A stretch of DNA of 64,000 nt. It comes from Owenia fusiformis. Lineage: Eukaryota > Annelida > Polychaeta > Sabellida > Oweniidae. Every line of letters begins with the position of its first letter. Position 1 is the stretch's first letter. The stretch is taken from NCBI GenBank assembly GCA_903813345.2, contig CAIIXF020000012.1, forward strand, positions 21,280,184-21,344,183. The letters are read 5' to 3'. The notes under the pieces are model-generated. The model searched no databases. It had not been told where the DNA came from and worked only from the letters and a program-made list of their open reading frames with translations. The translations under genes were made by a program, and so were the position numbers. Shown one piece after another: positions 51,901-62,185 of the stretch.

Positions 51901-54900
51901 AAAGCATTTGAAAAGCTAAGTATTTTTTCAAAACTGGAATAGCCTCACAGTTGCAGTTCATTTTAGAGGGTTCGTATTTGTAAGATAGATCTATTGTTTT
52001 AATCTGTAATATAACAATACAATACGCTATCAATAACTTGAAATCGCGTAAATATAGTAAGCTCTCTTCCTAAATATCCGAGAATTGCAGAGATAATAGC
52101 GCAACACTTGAACAACAGATTCATGAACATCACTGTTTCTAAGATGTTTTTCTTTATATCAAGCCATGTGGGTTTTAACAAATGGACACTGTGACAAAAT
52201 TGTATTGTTACACATTTTGCAGGGGATAATTACAAAGCATCAGACATCTGTGCAAAATCAAACCTCAAGCAATAAAATACACTATTTGTCGATAGGCACC
52301 CCAGGAATATACTTTTCTAAAATATTCATCAAGCAATACCATCTGATTATGTCTATGAGTGTCGTTTTGACATTCAAATCTTCACGATTATAATAACAGC
52401 ATAGTTTATTTAAAATATTTATCTTAATATCGATCGACGAAATACCAGTAACCTTTTGCAAATGTGTTCCTTAATTGTTGTGCAGATGGATATAACGATA
52501 ATTGTGCTATTTCAGAATTCATCAAAAGTGTGTTTATCTATTTAGTATTTGCATTAAATTATATTCCTATTGTTTATAGGTTAATTTTACAAATATATCG
52601 ATGTTCGTTTTGATGTATAATCTGTTTTGTTGGACAGCATTACGACTACGCGCGCGGACATGCCAATTGGATCAATATATCTGAAGATTCAACGGAATTG
52701 AGGTTTCCTAGAATAGAAATGGCATTTAGCCATTCATCGCTGATCATATCACCGGCAATAAACGTACTAACGGCGAACCCTTCAGTAATTTACAGTCTTC
52801 AAGTAACTTCTGATAGGCTGCCAGGGTCTCGAATGATCGATAAATAAATGAAAAGGTTGTTTAATTTTGATACACGATGGGCCAAGGGATTAAGCAAGCC
52901 CCGAACTGTGGACATGATTGGTTTCTAAACACCCTTCTAATCCCCTAAGCCGATCCACGGCATTGGAAACGCTAATTTATATCTCCTGATAAATCCCTCG
53001 GGAAGCGCAATCTCATTGCTGTCGTCGGTGTTACGTTAGAGGCTTGATTTGAATAATTTTATTGCAGTTTGGATACCTCTTAGGGTAATCCTGGTTGTTA
53101 TTACAAAGACATTTCAACCTTTGAGGATGATTTGATAGCTATCCACTGTTCTTACTGAACCAGTAAAACATACATTGGAGCAAAATAATAGTTATATTGA
53201 GTTTTCGATACAAAGTTTTGGCGAACATATGTATTATTTCAACTTTAAAGGGTCTTTTCAAGGTAAAATTATTTTGAAAATTGCTTTTTAAGTGGTGGCT
53301 ATATGCCAAGTCAAGTGCCCGTTAACAATATTAGAAAGTTCTGACACTTCCATCAGATAATCCACCCACATAATCCAACGACTATGAGTATATTGAATTG
53401 AGTAAAATGACAAAATATCAAAGCTAATCTGGCATTTATATATGGTATTGCGTCCTGCATTAGATAAATGCTAATACGCAAATTATGTTCAAACTAAATG
53501 CTATTCCTCTCTGTCTATATTTACATTTCACTCGTAAACAGTAAACATTAATAGTGATTATAGGTTCAATGGGTATTCGGGGTTGCAAAGTTTTTGGAGG
53601 GGTGTATTTTACATACTTTTTTGGAGGGGGTGTATTATACATACTATTTTTGACAGATTGACTCCTATACCTTCAGATTATTTTTTGAATGTCATGCTAG
53701 TAGTTTTTTGAGTAGGATAAGATCACAACTTACGTCGCTCTACATTAGTAGTACTATACATTTGCAGGACGAGATTGCTTACATTTTCATGTTTTCTTAA
53801 TCGACAATGAATAAACAGATATGTTTCAAATCGATACCTTAATAATATCCCAAAGACTTTATTGATGACACAGCAAATAAACAATAAGGCCCTTACACCA
53901 TATTGAAACAGTAATCGTGTTTTCAAACTGTGCCATTGTTTTGGAATTGTTCTTAAGACAATGGATGTCTATAAAACAAACACTCCAGACATTTACAAAA
54001 CAATCTGGTTCACTTTGAAAAGATGCTATAGGAAAGCCGAAATCCACCACTGTAAAACCGGGTGTAAAACATATGCCTTATTAACCTAGGCATCCACCAC
54101 TGTAAAACATATGCCATATTAACCTAGGCATTCACCACTGTAAAACATATGCCTCATTAACTTAGGCATCCACCACTGTAAAACATATGCCTAGCATCCA
54201 CCACTGTGAAACATATGCCTCATTAACCTCTAGGCATCCACCACTGTAAAACATATGCCTCATTAACCTAAGCATCCATTACTGTAAAACATATGCCTTA
54301 TTAACCCAGGCATTCACCACTGTAAAACATATGCCACATTAACCTAGGCATCCATTACTGTAAAACATATGCCTGATTTACACAGGCATTCACCACTGTA
54401 AAACATATGCCACATTAACCTAGGCATCCACTACTGTAAAACATATGCCTTATTTAGCTAGGCATCCAATACTGTCAAACATATGCCACATTAACCTAGG
54501 CATCCACCTCTGTAAAACATATGCCTTATTAACCTAGGCATCCGCCGCTGTAAAACATATGCCATATTAACCTAGGCATCCACCGCTGTAAAACATATGC
54601 CTTATTTACTTAGGCATCCACCTTTTTATATTTAGAGCCCGGATTTAGAGGATCCTTTTGTTCCTTTTCATCATGGTGAGTAGAGACGTCAATATATAAG
54701 GGTTATGTACTGGGAGGTTTTGGATATGGGGTTTATCCAGAGGGAGATATGCCTATCCCGGGATGCATATCTACCTGAGGGACCGTAGGAACCGAAGGTA
54801 GATCTGCATATTTCACGAGGGATAAACCCCATATTAAATCCAATCGCACATAACTGCTTTATCCTATACCCAGTAGAGTTTTCTAATTTTTTGCAATTTT

Positions 54901-57900
54901 TATTTTTTTTGTCAATTTCTTTTTGCAATTTTTTGAAAAATAGTTTTTTCGCATTTTTCCGTTTTATTTTCAACTTTTTTTCAAAGTAGGAAGATATGCC
55001 CTGGAGCGGGAGATATGGCGGGAGATATGGAGGTTCTGGATATGGAAACCTCAAAATCAGGATATTGGATATATCCTACCAACTTATCTCCCTAAAACTC
55101 TACTGGGCATAGGATAAAAAACGTATATGCAAAAGTCCAAATAAAATAAGTAATGGAATCTGCTCAATACTACTAGAATGGGACAACATAAAAATTGACA
55201 ATCATAATCTAGTGACATTTTTCGGCTGGTAGTTACAATTTTGATCTGTCGCAGATCTTTCCGATTTCTTATGCAGTCTCTCTTTAGTAAATAGTGAAAT
55301 GGTGGAGAGGTGGATGCCACCTGGATTATGTGGAAGACATGTATTTACAAACAGCAGCGTGTTGTCCAGCACAGGAGCGCTATATTGCTCACGTTTCTTT
55401 CATATATACCGCAAAGTATACTACAGCTGATCAAGAAGTATCGACAAACAAAATCCATACAAAGTTCTTTCGGATTTAAACTCTTTATCGGATTCCCATT
55501 GAAGAGCGCAAACTTTTGCTTCAATACTAAGCATTTTCCAAATATTTTGGAAATATATTTACAGAATTGTATGTCAATTTGATCTGGTCCTGTTCAAACA
55601 TCGCACCAACGAGATTTCAGTATTGTGACGAAAATAAATTTTTCCTGCTATTCGGACTTATGTCATTTGCGACTTAATTTATGTATCAGAACATATGCAT
55701 ATATTGATATAAACGGCTACTCATCTTTTAAACGGATTATAGTAAGACGGCGTTTACAAGTCGGCTACATGAAAGACGTAAGACGGCTACTTGACGTAAT
55801 CGACTACTATTATTGACAGATTTATGGAGATTTCTACGCGGAGATTTAGAAACTAAAATTGGGAACATTTTCAAGAATGAAATATATCGCATCTTCACGG
55901 AAAATTGTTTCTTTTCTTTGTAAAGTATGTGAAAAAGTGTTTCTAATATTTTTCCTTTATTAGTCACATCATGATGTAAGAGCTTCCCAAGTTGTCCATT
56001 TGACTTTAGTTATCGATGAATGGAAAACATAAGACATTTCTGGCCAGTTTAGGTCAAAGTGAGAACATAGAACCAATAGGAATTATAAAAGAAAGGTATA
56101 TGAAATTGCAGAAATTATGAACTGCCAGATTTATGATACAAGTGTGGCTATTTGGATTTTCTAAATCATTGTCCGTTTTGCTTTCATATTGGCCTCATCA
56201 TTTTCCATCTGTTAACAGATGCAACGCCTCCTAATACTATGGATGTGCAATGCATATTCAACAAAGGGAACTTGAATCAATACATTGCATATCTATAACT
56301 GAACGAGATATGACAATTCCATGTGGAAATTGTTTAAAAGCTTTATAAAATAATAAGATTATTTGCAAAGTGTAATGCATTGCAGGGCGATGGCACTCGA
56401 CATATCAATTTTCCTTTCAAAGTGGCTGAGTTCAAACAAATCTGACAGTATATATGTACAAATGATATACCTTTGCGATAGCGTAGCTGACTACGTGTAC
56501 CTTATACGGTGAAAAGTTCATGATTATATATTTCGCAACTCACTTACAGCATGTTTATTATCATGCTATAAGTGAGTTGTGAAATCGCTCTATTATCGAC
56601 GAAAAAACTTATCAAATTCTTAATAAATGTGTTTATTATCCGTGTTAAGTATTTCTTATTATTTCTTATTATTTTTACAGCACTGGAAAGACAGTAAGCG
56701 GCTATCCACCTTTGGAAGTTTACAATGCTTTTGCACCAAGAGTTCATCTGAAGGATTTTCTTGCAAGGAAAGATAAAAAATGCTGACTTATTAACGTTAT
56801 TTGTCGAGTTAGTTTCAAGAAAAAGTTTAAAATGTATACAAAACTTTTGGATGCTAGTAGAGTAATCCAAAATAGTTCAAATGATATATAGGTTTATTCA
56901 AAACAAACAAAAAATAATTAGCCAATCAACTGAAGTTTAGCTAACTTGTTTGCGCTATATTAGATTCCAAAACATATTTCACAAGCTGTCTTGGAGTAGT
57001 ATATCCCCCTTGGTGGGTACTATTTTTGGCGATGTTCCGCATCTTATAATTAAAAACGCAACGCCTTAATACAATTTACCCCAAAGGAATCTGGTTACTG
57101 CTGAGATCAAAATTGAAACATATCCATGAGATGATGATAGAAATTCCACGACTACATTAATGATTTGTTGCAGTGTTCATGATTAGAATGCTGCGCACAC
57201 ATGGCAATATTAAAGAAACACAAACGACACTAAGTTTTTATCTGTCGATTTATACAACGACATGATAATTCTAAATTGTTAGTTATACTCAATCATGCTA
57301 AGAAGGAACAATACAGAGGAGGGGAGAATAACCATACGTGGAACAGAATCCCTGTCAAAACTAATTGTCCCCGGGGTAATTGTCCCCTTATATATGAAAA
57401 ACCATGGCCTGATTGAGCATGCATCGTATGAATAAGGAGTATTGTTGAGAGAGAAGATATAGATACCTAGGAAGAACTGTATCCAATATAATGTTTGCAA
57501 CATGCTAAGTAGTTAATGATGACATGGCTACTGATGTGGACTACGAAAGCTAGAACGTTGTATTGTGTAACATCATTGGATTAGTAGTTCGCTACTCGTA
57601 CCTCTGGCACCACTAATCCCATGTAATTCCGACACACAACTAATTTGCACAACTAATCAAAGTATGTACTCGATAATTGTAAATGCTGTTTAGTCTGTTT
57701 ACAAACAACACATGTTTAATACTATATGTGTGTCATACAAGCCGAATTCGCGTGTATTCTGGCTGCTATTAATTAAATTTTGTGAAATCAGACAACCCAA
57801 CGTGGACCACCTATAGACTCGTAAAAATTCAGAACAGTACTGCAATTTTTCATTTTTTGTTGAACATCATGATATAGTTCTGATGTCATTTTAAATTAAT

Positions 57901-60019
57901 TTGAAGCTAGTTCGGAGTTTGTTTATGCTCATCGTAGAGTGAACAACGCACACAGCCTGTTGAAATAAGCGTCGATCTATTGTAGAACAAGTCAAATAAC
58001 GACATCACAAGTTGAAAAGGTCCTCCCTGAGTTATTGAAAATCCAACGAGGTTTTGTTAAAACAGTAAACTGACACTCCGGCAAAATCTACATTTTTTGT
58101 TGTCCTGTCAATTTTGATATATTTTTCCGCATAGAAAAACTGGAGTAAAATTACCTAGGGAACATATTGCTTTACACCTATATAGCAGCTTCTATAGCCA
58201 GATGGGAATTGGGTAGTAACTCATCTCTGAACTTCACAATTTTTATTGTTTACAAAAATGTTGTCTAGCTCATACTGATAACATGTTCTACCCAAAAGTG
58301 ATCTTTGGTATATATTTCAGAAATAAAGATGATCAAATTTCTGGTATTTATGAATGTAATGGTACATTCTCGACCCCTCGGTGACATGTGGTCGGGATTC
58401 CATGATAAATGTTCATCCCAACTGTCCCACATTAACAGAAAATAAATAAGAGTATGTCTTAATTACGATTATATATTTCAGAAAGGTAGACCAAGTTGTA
58501 TCAGTTTTTTATCAATAGATTTTATTGCCAGTATTTAATCTATTTGTTGTCATTATTTAATTTAGTTGTATCAGCCATATATCTAAAATAAGAATAACAA
58601 CCATCAATTTAAAAAATTGGGCTCTGTTCACATGACACAACTATACGTCTACAAAACATATTTGCAAATAGTATTCATATTTCTGAAAGCGAAAGAGGGT
58701 GTGCATTGTATGGAGGTGAGAGGATGTGCATTCAATAGAAGTGAGAGAGGGTGAGTATTGCATTAAGGTGAGAGAGGGTATGCATTGCTTGGAGGTGAGA
58801 GAGGATGTTCATTGCATGGATAAGAGAGAGGATGTGCATAAATTGCATAGAAATGAAAGAGTGTGTATTACATGGAGGTGAGATAGGGTGTGTATTGCAT
58901 GGGGGTGAGAGAGTGTGCATTGCATGGAGGTGAGAGGGCGTGTATTGCGTGGAGGTGAGTATGCATTGCATGGCGGTGAGAGAGTGTGCATTGCATGGAG
59001 GTGATAGGGGGTGTATTGCATGGAGGTGAGAGGATGTGCATTGCATGGAGGTGAGAGGGTGTGTATTGCATGGAGGTGAGAGGGTGTTCATTACATGGAG
59101 GTGGGAGGGTGTGTATTGCATGGAGGTGAGAGAGTGCGCATTGCATGGAGATGAGAGGGCGTGTATTGCGTGGAGGTGAGTATGCATTGCATGGCGGTGA
59201 GAGGATGTGCATTGCATGGAGGTGAGAGAGGGTGTGAATTGCATGGAGGTGAGAGAGTGTGCATTGCATGGAGGTGAGAGAGTGCGCATTGCATGGAGGT
59301 GAGAGGGCGTGTATTGCGTGGAGGTGAGTATGCATTGCATGGAGGTGAGAGGGTGTGTATTGCATGGAGGTGAGAGGGTGTGTATTGCATGGAGGTGAGA
59401 GGATGTGCATTGCATGGAGGTGAGAGGGTGTTCATTGCATGGAGGTGGGAGGATGTGCATTGCATGGAGGTGAGAGGGTGTGAATTGCATAGAGGTGAGA
59501 GAGGACGTGCATTGCATGGATGTGAGAGGATGTGCATTGCATGGAGATGAGAGGGTGTGAATTGCATGGAGGTGAGAGGATGTGCATTGCATGGAGGTGA
59601 GAGAGTGCGCATTGCATGGAGGTGAGAGGTAAGGGATTTATGTTCCTATTGACAGGTTACGCTCTGTATGTTAATGTATGCTGTTTTTTGTAATTGGTTT
59701 ATGTTTCCCCTTTTGGCACTTTTGGAAATAACAAAACTGAAAAGCAATACTGAAAAACAATGTGTTCATTTGCTTCCAAACGTCAATGATTAATCAAAAG
59801 CTGATCATGTACTCACCCGCGTAACTGCTTTTTAAATAATCTTCTTTACAAATGAATTTATTTTCTTCTAGGACATAGAGTTCTTCACCAGTAGAGAGCT
59901 GTTTTCTACAGACGATACACGTGAAACATCTCAAGTGAAATACTTTGTCTCTCGCTCTTCTAACCAGGTCGTTCGGTGATATACCATCTCCACAACCTCC
60001 GCACTTTGTGCCATACCTC
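33781..60019 (-). CDS. lhx1/5: Canonical Lhx1/5 LIM-homeodomain gene (5' part outside window)
   Basis: Nuclear transcription factor of the Lim1 class. Visible coding exons: 60019-59817, 49602-49151, 36499-36331, 36138-35980, 33983-33781, giving 1186 nt in one continuous frame with phases 1, 0, 1, 1 at the joins and phase 2 entering LIM2. Order: LIM2, acidic Asn/Ser-rich linker, homeodomain ([14 protein letters not shown] ... [15 protein letters not shown]), the [14 protein letters not shown] segment, and a Pro/Ser-rich tail. The first LIM exon is not seen between 60020 and 64000, so it lies further upstream. Introns in the window are 10214, 12651, 192 and 1996 bp, much longer than in the downstream paralogue and loaded with repeats. 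Confidence 0.95.
34189..34622. mobile_element. TA-flanked MITE in Lhx1/5 intron 5
   Basis: Left caaggtggtaaaaacag...cattttcctcatatctttgt; right inverse ending accaccctg, both next to TA. Inverted ends span about 55 bp with mismatches. Internally it contains no frame that I can assign. Confidence 0.7.
34760..35459. mobile_element. Mariner/Tc1-type MITE in Lhx1/5 intron 5
   Basis: Termini cagggtggtccaaaaaagtg and inverse, about 32 bp with one mismatch, flanked by TA (34758-34759, 35460-35461). 700 bp, no transposase remnant recognised. It shares the cagggtggtc tip with the neighbouring MITE but not the rest. Confidence 0.88.
35980..36138 (-). CDS. lhx1/5: Lhx1/5 exon 5, Pro/Gly-rich tail
   Basis: Acceptor actttacag; donor gtaagt. 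Encodes [19 protein letters not shown] ... MNPSG, rich in Pro, Gly and Tyr. Length 159 nt and phases match exon 5 of the paralogue (162 nt). Confidence 0.9.
36331..36499 (-). CDS. lhx1/5: Lhx1/5 exon 4, homeodomain helix 3
   Basis: Starts [15 protein letters not shown] at the 46/47 intron after a ttttcag acceptor; Q50 and N51 are present. Then [18 protein letters not shown], the conserved segment behind the Lhx1/5 homeodomain, and an acidic stretch to DYYPG at the gtacgt donor. Confidence 0.96.
38755..39622. mobile_element. Palindromic MITE family B, copy 2
   Basis: Termini cactcccttccataagtttg and inverse with TA on both sides. Nearly identical to copy 1 but inserted in the opposite orientation: the 69-codon by-product frame (39140-38931) differs from that of copy 1 at only a few residues. 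Confidence 0.88.
42068..42195. repeat. Near-perfect hairpin, 56-bp arms, 16-nt loop
   Basis: The left arm 42068-42123 (from ggtcacatttgctccg) and right arm 42140-42195 are inverted copies with a single difference, which would be a G-U pair in plus-strand RNA. The arms include the G+C-rich cggcgcccggccg block, unlike the surrounding A+T-rich intron. No flanking target duplication is obvious. Confidence 0.93.
44996..45720. mobile_element. Foldback element with arms of about 180 bp
   Basis: Left arm from taaaggtccatgtgcagtat to about 45180; right arm from about 45535 is its inverse, ending actgcacatggacctt. The middle (45180-45535) is single copy with no coding frame. Arms differ by scattered substitutions and small gaps. 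Confidence 0.85.
49151..49602 (-). CDS. lhx1/5: Lhx1/5 exon 3, linker and homeodomain helices 1-2
   Basis: Acceptor atttccag; donor gtaaga after homeodomain Q46. The linker of about 104 residues begins [18 protein letters not shown] and is Asp, Asn, Ser and Thr-rich. The homeodomain starts [20 protein letters not shown] and continues [19 protein letters not shown], essentially the textbook Lhx1/5 sequence. The long plus-strand frame at 49164-49595 is its antisense shadow. Confidence 0.96.
54041..54623 (+). repeat. 38-bp minisatellite, about 15 copies
   Basis: Unit aggcatccaccactgtaaaacatatgccttattaacct (in two halves: aggcatccaccactgtaaaa, catatgccttattaacct). Each unit carries aggcat and its inverse atgcct, so units can fold into small stems. 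Some copies are shortened. Confidence 0.93.
54700..55118. repeat. Decayed foldback
   Basis: Two inverted pairs: ggatatggggtttatcc (54722) against ggataaaccccatat (54820), and tttatcctatacccagtaga (54858) against its inverse (near 55098). No coding content. Confidence 0.6.
56530..56585. repeat. Short hairpin with 24-bp arms
   Basis: Left arm atttcgcaactcacttacagcatg (in parts: atttcgcaactc, acttacagcatg) and its inverse with two mismatches, separated by 8 nt. Smaller than a usual animal microRNA precursor. Confidence 0.8.
58692..59630 (+). repeat. 25-bp purine-rich minisatellite, about 37 copies
   Basis: Unit near ggaggtgagagggtgtg-tattgcat with point and short length variants. On the minus (gene-sense) strand the array is pyrimidine-rich and lacks stops over long stretches in all three frames, because 25 is not a multiple of three and the unit has no stop in any frame. 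It starts about 185 bp past the LIM2 donor site. Confidence 0.95.
59817..60019 (-). CDS. lhx1/5: Lhx1/5 exon 2, LIM domain 2
   Basis: Starts RYGTKCGGC after a gtcttcag acceptor; donor gtgagt at 59811-59816. Eight zinc ligands present: CGGC, 18 residues, HLRC, CX2C, 19 residues, [20 protein letters not shown] is typical of Lhx1/5 LIM2. The entering phase 2 predicts an upstream exon ending in an Arg codon split as AG|G, as seen in the paralogue. Confidence 0.95.
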
Positions 60020-61467
60020 CTGAAGACATAACATTGGAATTGTAGATTGTGTGAATAATCTTTATTAAATATCAAAAAGGAGAACAAATCCCATTGATTT
60101 AAGCATTATGCAATCTTAATCTAGCAAACAGACAACACGAAACAATAACGAAGTAACATGTTGATGATTAATACCTATTTTTGCTTGGTATTTTACTTTA
60201 TTCAAACTGGAGAAGAGTGGATGGATTGCACACTGTTGGTGTGTTCAAATTACATTTTATGATAAAGTAAGTTGACATATACAGGGGTTATATCATCGCA
60301 TATGCTAGGCATGTGGCCATGTTTCTGAAACAATGCGCTGATCTGTCTTCTCATAGTTTCTATAGAGCCCTATAGAAGGCTATGATTTCTCATGATGCAG
60401 AACCAATCGTACTTCTCACATATGTGAAACCAGACATGCAACGCGATACATTGGGATAATTGACTAGCAATCGCCAGCCCACCTTTGTTGGGGTCTTGGA
60501 ATCTTCACAGAGAATCAAAATATACACTTTGTGTATGTGTGTGTCTTGTCTCAAGCAGTGCATTATACAGACATACTATTTATTCAGGGAAATAAGGAGA
60601 CATAGAGAAACTTAACAAGACGATTGTACAGACCATTCAACTCCCCAAAAGAGACAAAATTTCCATGTTTAACATTATACTCTGATTGAAATGGCAAATG
60701 GCGTTCTTTTCACCAATTTAACTGATAATCTCTGGAGAACGGAGTGATACGTATTTGTGGGAACAAAATCCAATCGATATGTGAAACGTTATCTTGCTAT
60801 AACTGCCAAGATAAACATACGTAAAGACGTGGAACAATATGCAAACAATAATATTTTGGAAAACCCTCGATGACATCAAACGCTTTTGGGAAATCTCAAA
60901 TGCGTGCATTCTTTGAAATAAATCGTCCTTTAGTTATGGTTTACAACCTGGGCCAAAGTATACACACGAAAAAAGATAACATTGAGATAAATATTTCAGA
61001 CCACCGATGCGAGCACAGATGAAAGGAAACATTTGAAACTGAATCATTGTTATACTCAACCAGAAAATATTGTCATTTTTCAGATTTGATGATATGTTAT
61101 CTCTGACAGGTGACTGGGGACAGATGATAAGGTTCTGCGTTGTGATCTAAACCCACCAACAATGATTTATGTACGCTCCAGATGACGATCGACAATGAAA
61201 GCACCGACATGGGGATCTAATGCCGATATTTTGCTAACATCTGACTCCTAGATCAGATACTTGTAGCTTTAAATACGAATTTTAGGGATTTGCGCTGAGC
61301 GATAAGTATCCAGAGTCTGGACATAAACAGGAATGCATGAAAATTAAGCCTGATTCTAAAAACCTATTACTCGTAATAGGTATGAAAAGTAACTTTCAAT
61401 ATGTATTATTGTTAGCGTTATTTGTACAAAAAGCTCAGGATCAGATCACACGTTATTTAGGTACTTA
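60020..61467. other. Intron 1 (or upstream part) of canonical Lhx1/5
   Basis: No LIM1-type exon and no repeat structure recognised on either strand. Confidence 0.6.
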
Positions 61468-62185
61468 CCCTCCCCTCCATAAGTTTGGCAACCTTTTCCC
61501 CCATAGGCTTGCGTGCTAAATGCTCTCTATGTTTGAATTTTTATTGTTAAGAAAAAACTTATAATGCAGGAGGATATGAAACTACTAACTTGGCTTTATT
61601 TCCTATACTTCAAATTTTATTTTTTCCTCAATTACAAGATGTCGAAAATTGATGACAAATTTGATGAATTTTTGAAAATCGACATTCCCATGTAAAACAA
61701 TTGGAAGGGGTATGTTTGCCGCAAGTCATATGATAATATATCCAACCATGCGAGTTCTCTCAAAAATTACAAGTAAAGTGATAATTGAATTTGCTCACTT
61801 TACGAGCAAGGAACCTCTCCCATTGAAATAACACAAGGGGAAATGATTACCAAAATTTAGCATGCAAACAATGACAATTTTTGACAAATATTTTCTTGAA
61901 TGGATATCCTGAAACATTTGTTTGCCTTGAACACACCATTTCCCTTTGGTTTACATTGAAATGACGATTTTCAAAGATTCACCAATCTTGTCATCAATTT
62001 TTGACCTATTGTATCTGAGAATAGAAATTGAAAAATTGGAGGTATATAAAATAAAGTCAGATTATATCTTCGCCTTCATTATCGGTTTTTCATTGCAGGT
62101 TATGAAACTAAAAATACAAACATAGAGGGGCATTAAAACGTAAGCCTATGGGGAAATAAGGTTGCCAAACTTATGAAGGGGAGTA
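61468..62185. mobile_element. Palindromic MITE family B, copy 3 (diverged)
   Basis: Left ccctcccctccataagtttg and right inverse (aacttatgaaggggagta), flanked by TA. Shares the tcgaaaattgatga and gccgcaagtcatatga blocks with copies 1 and 2 but is about 150 bp shorter and clearly more diverged, so it is an older insertion. Confidence 0.82.

Larger units (their letters stand above)
49603..59816. other. Intron 2 of canonical Lhx1/5 (10.2 kb)
   Basis: Holds a 38-bp minisatellite (54041-54623), a decayed foldback (54700-55118), a short perfect-stem hairpin (56530-56585) and a 25-bp minisatellite (58692-59630). Nothing recognised in 49603-54040 and 56586-58691. Confidence 0.85.

Noticed and set aside
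58732-59617. Overlapping minus-strand open frames of up to 286 codons
   Set aside because: They are by-products of a 25-bp tandem repeat lacking stops; the translated product is a pure repeat in all frames and lies within the Lhx1/5 intron.
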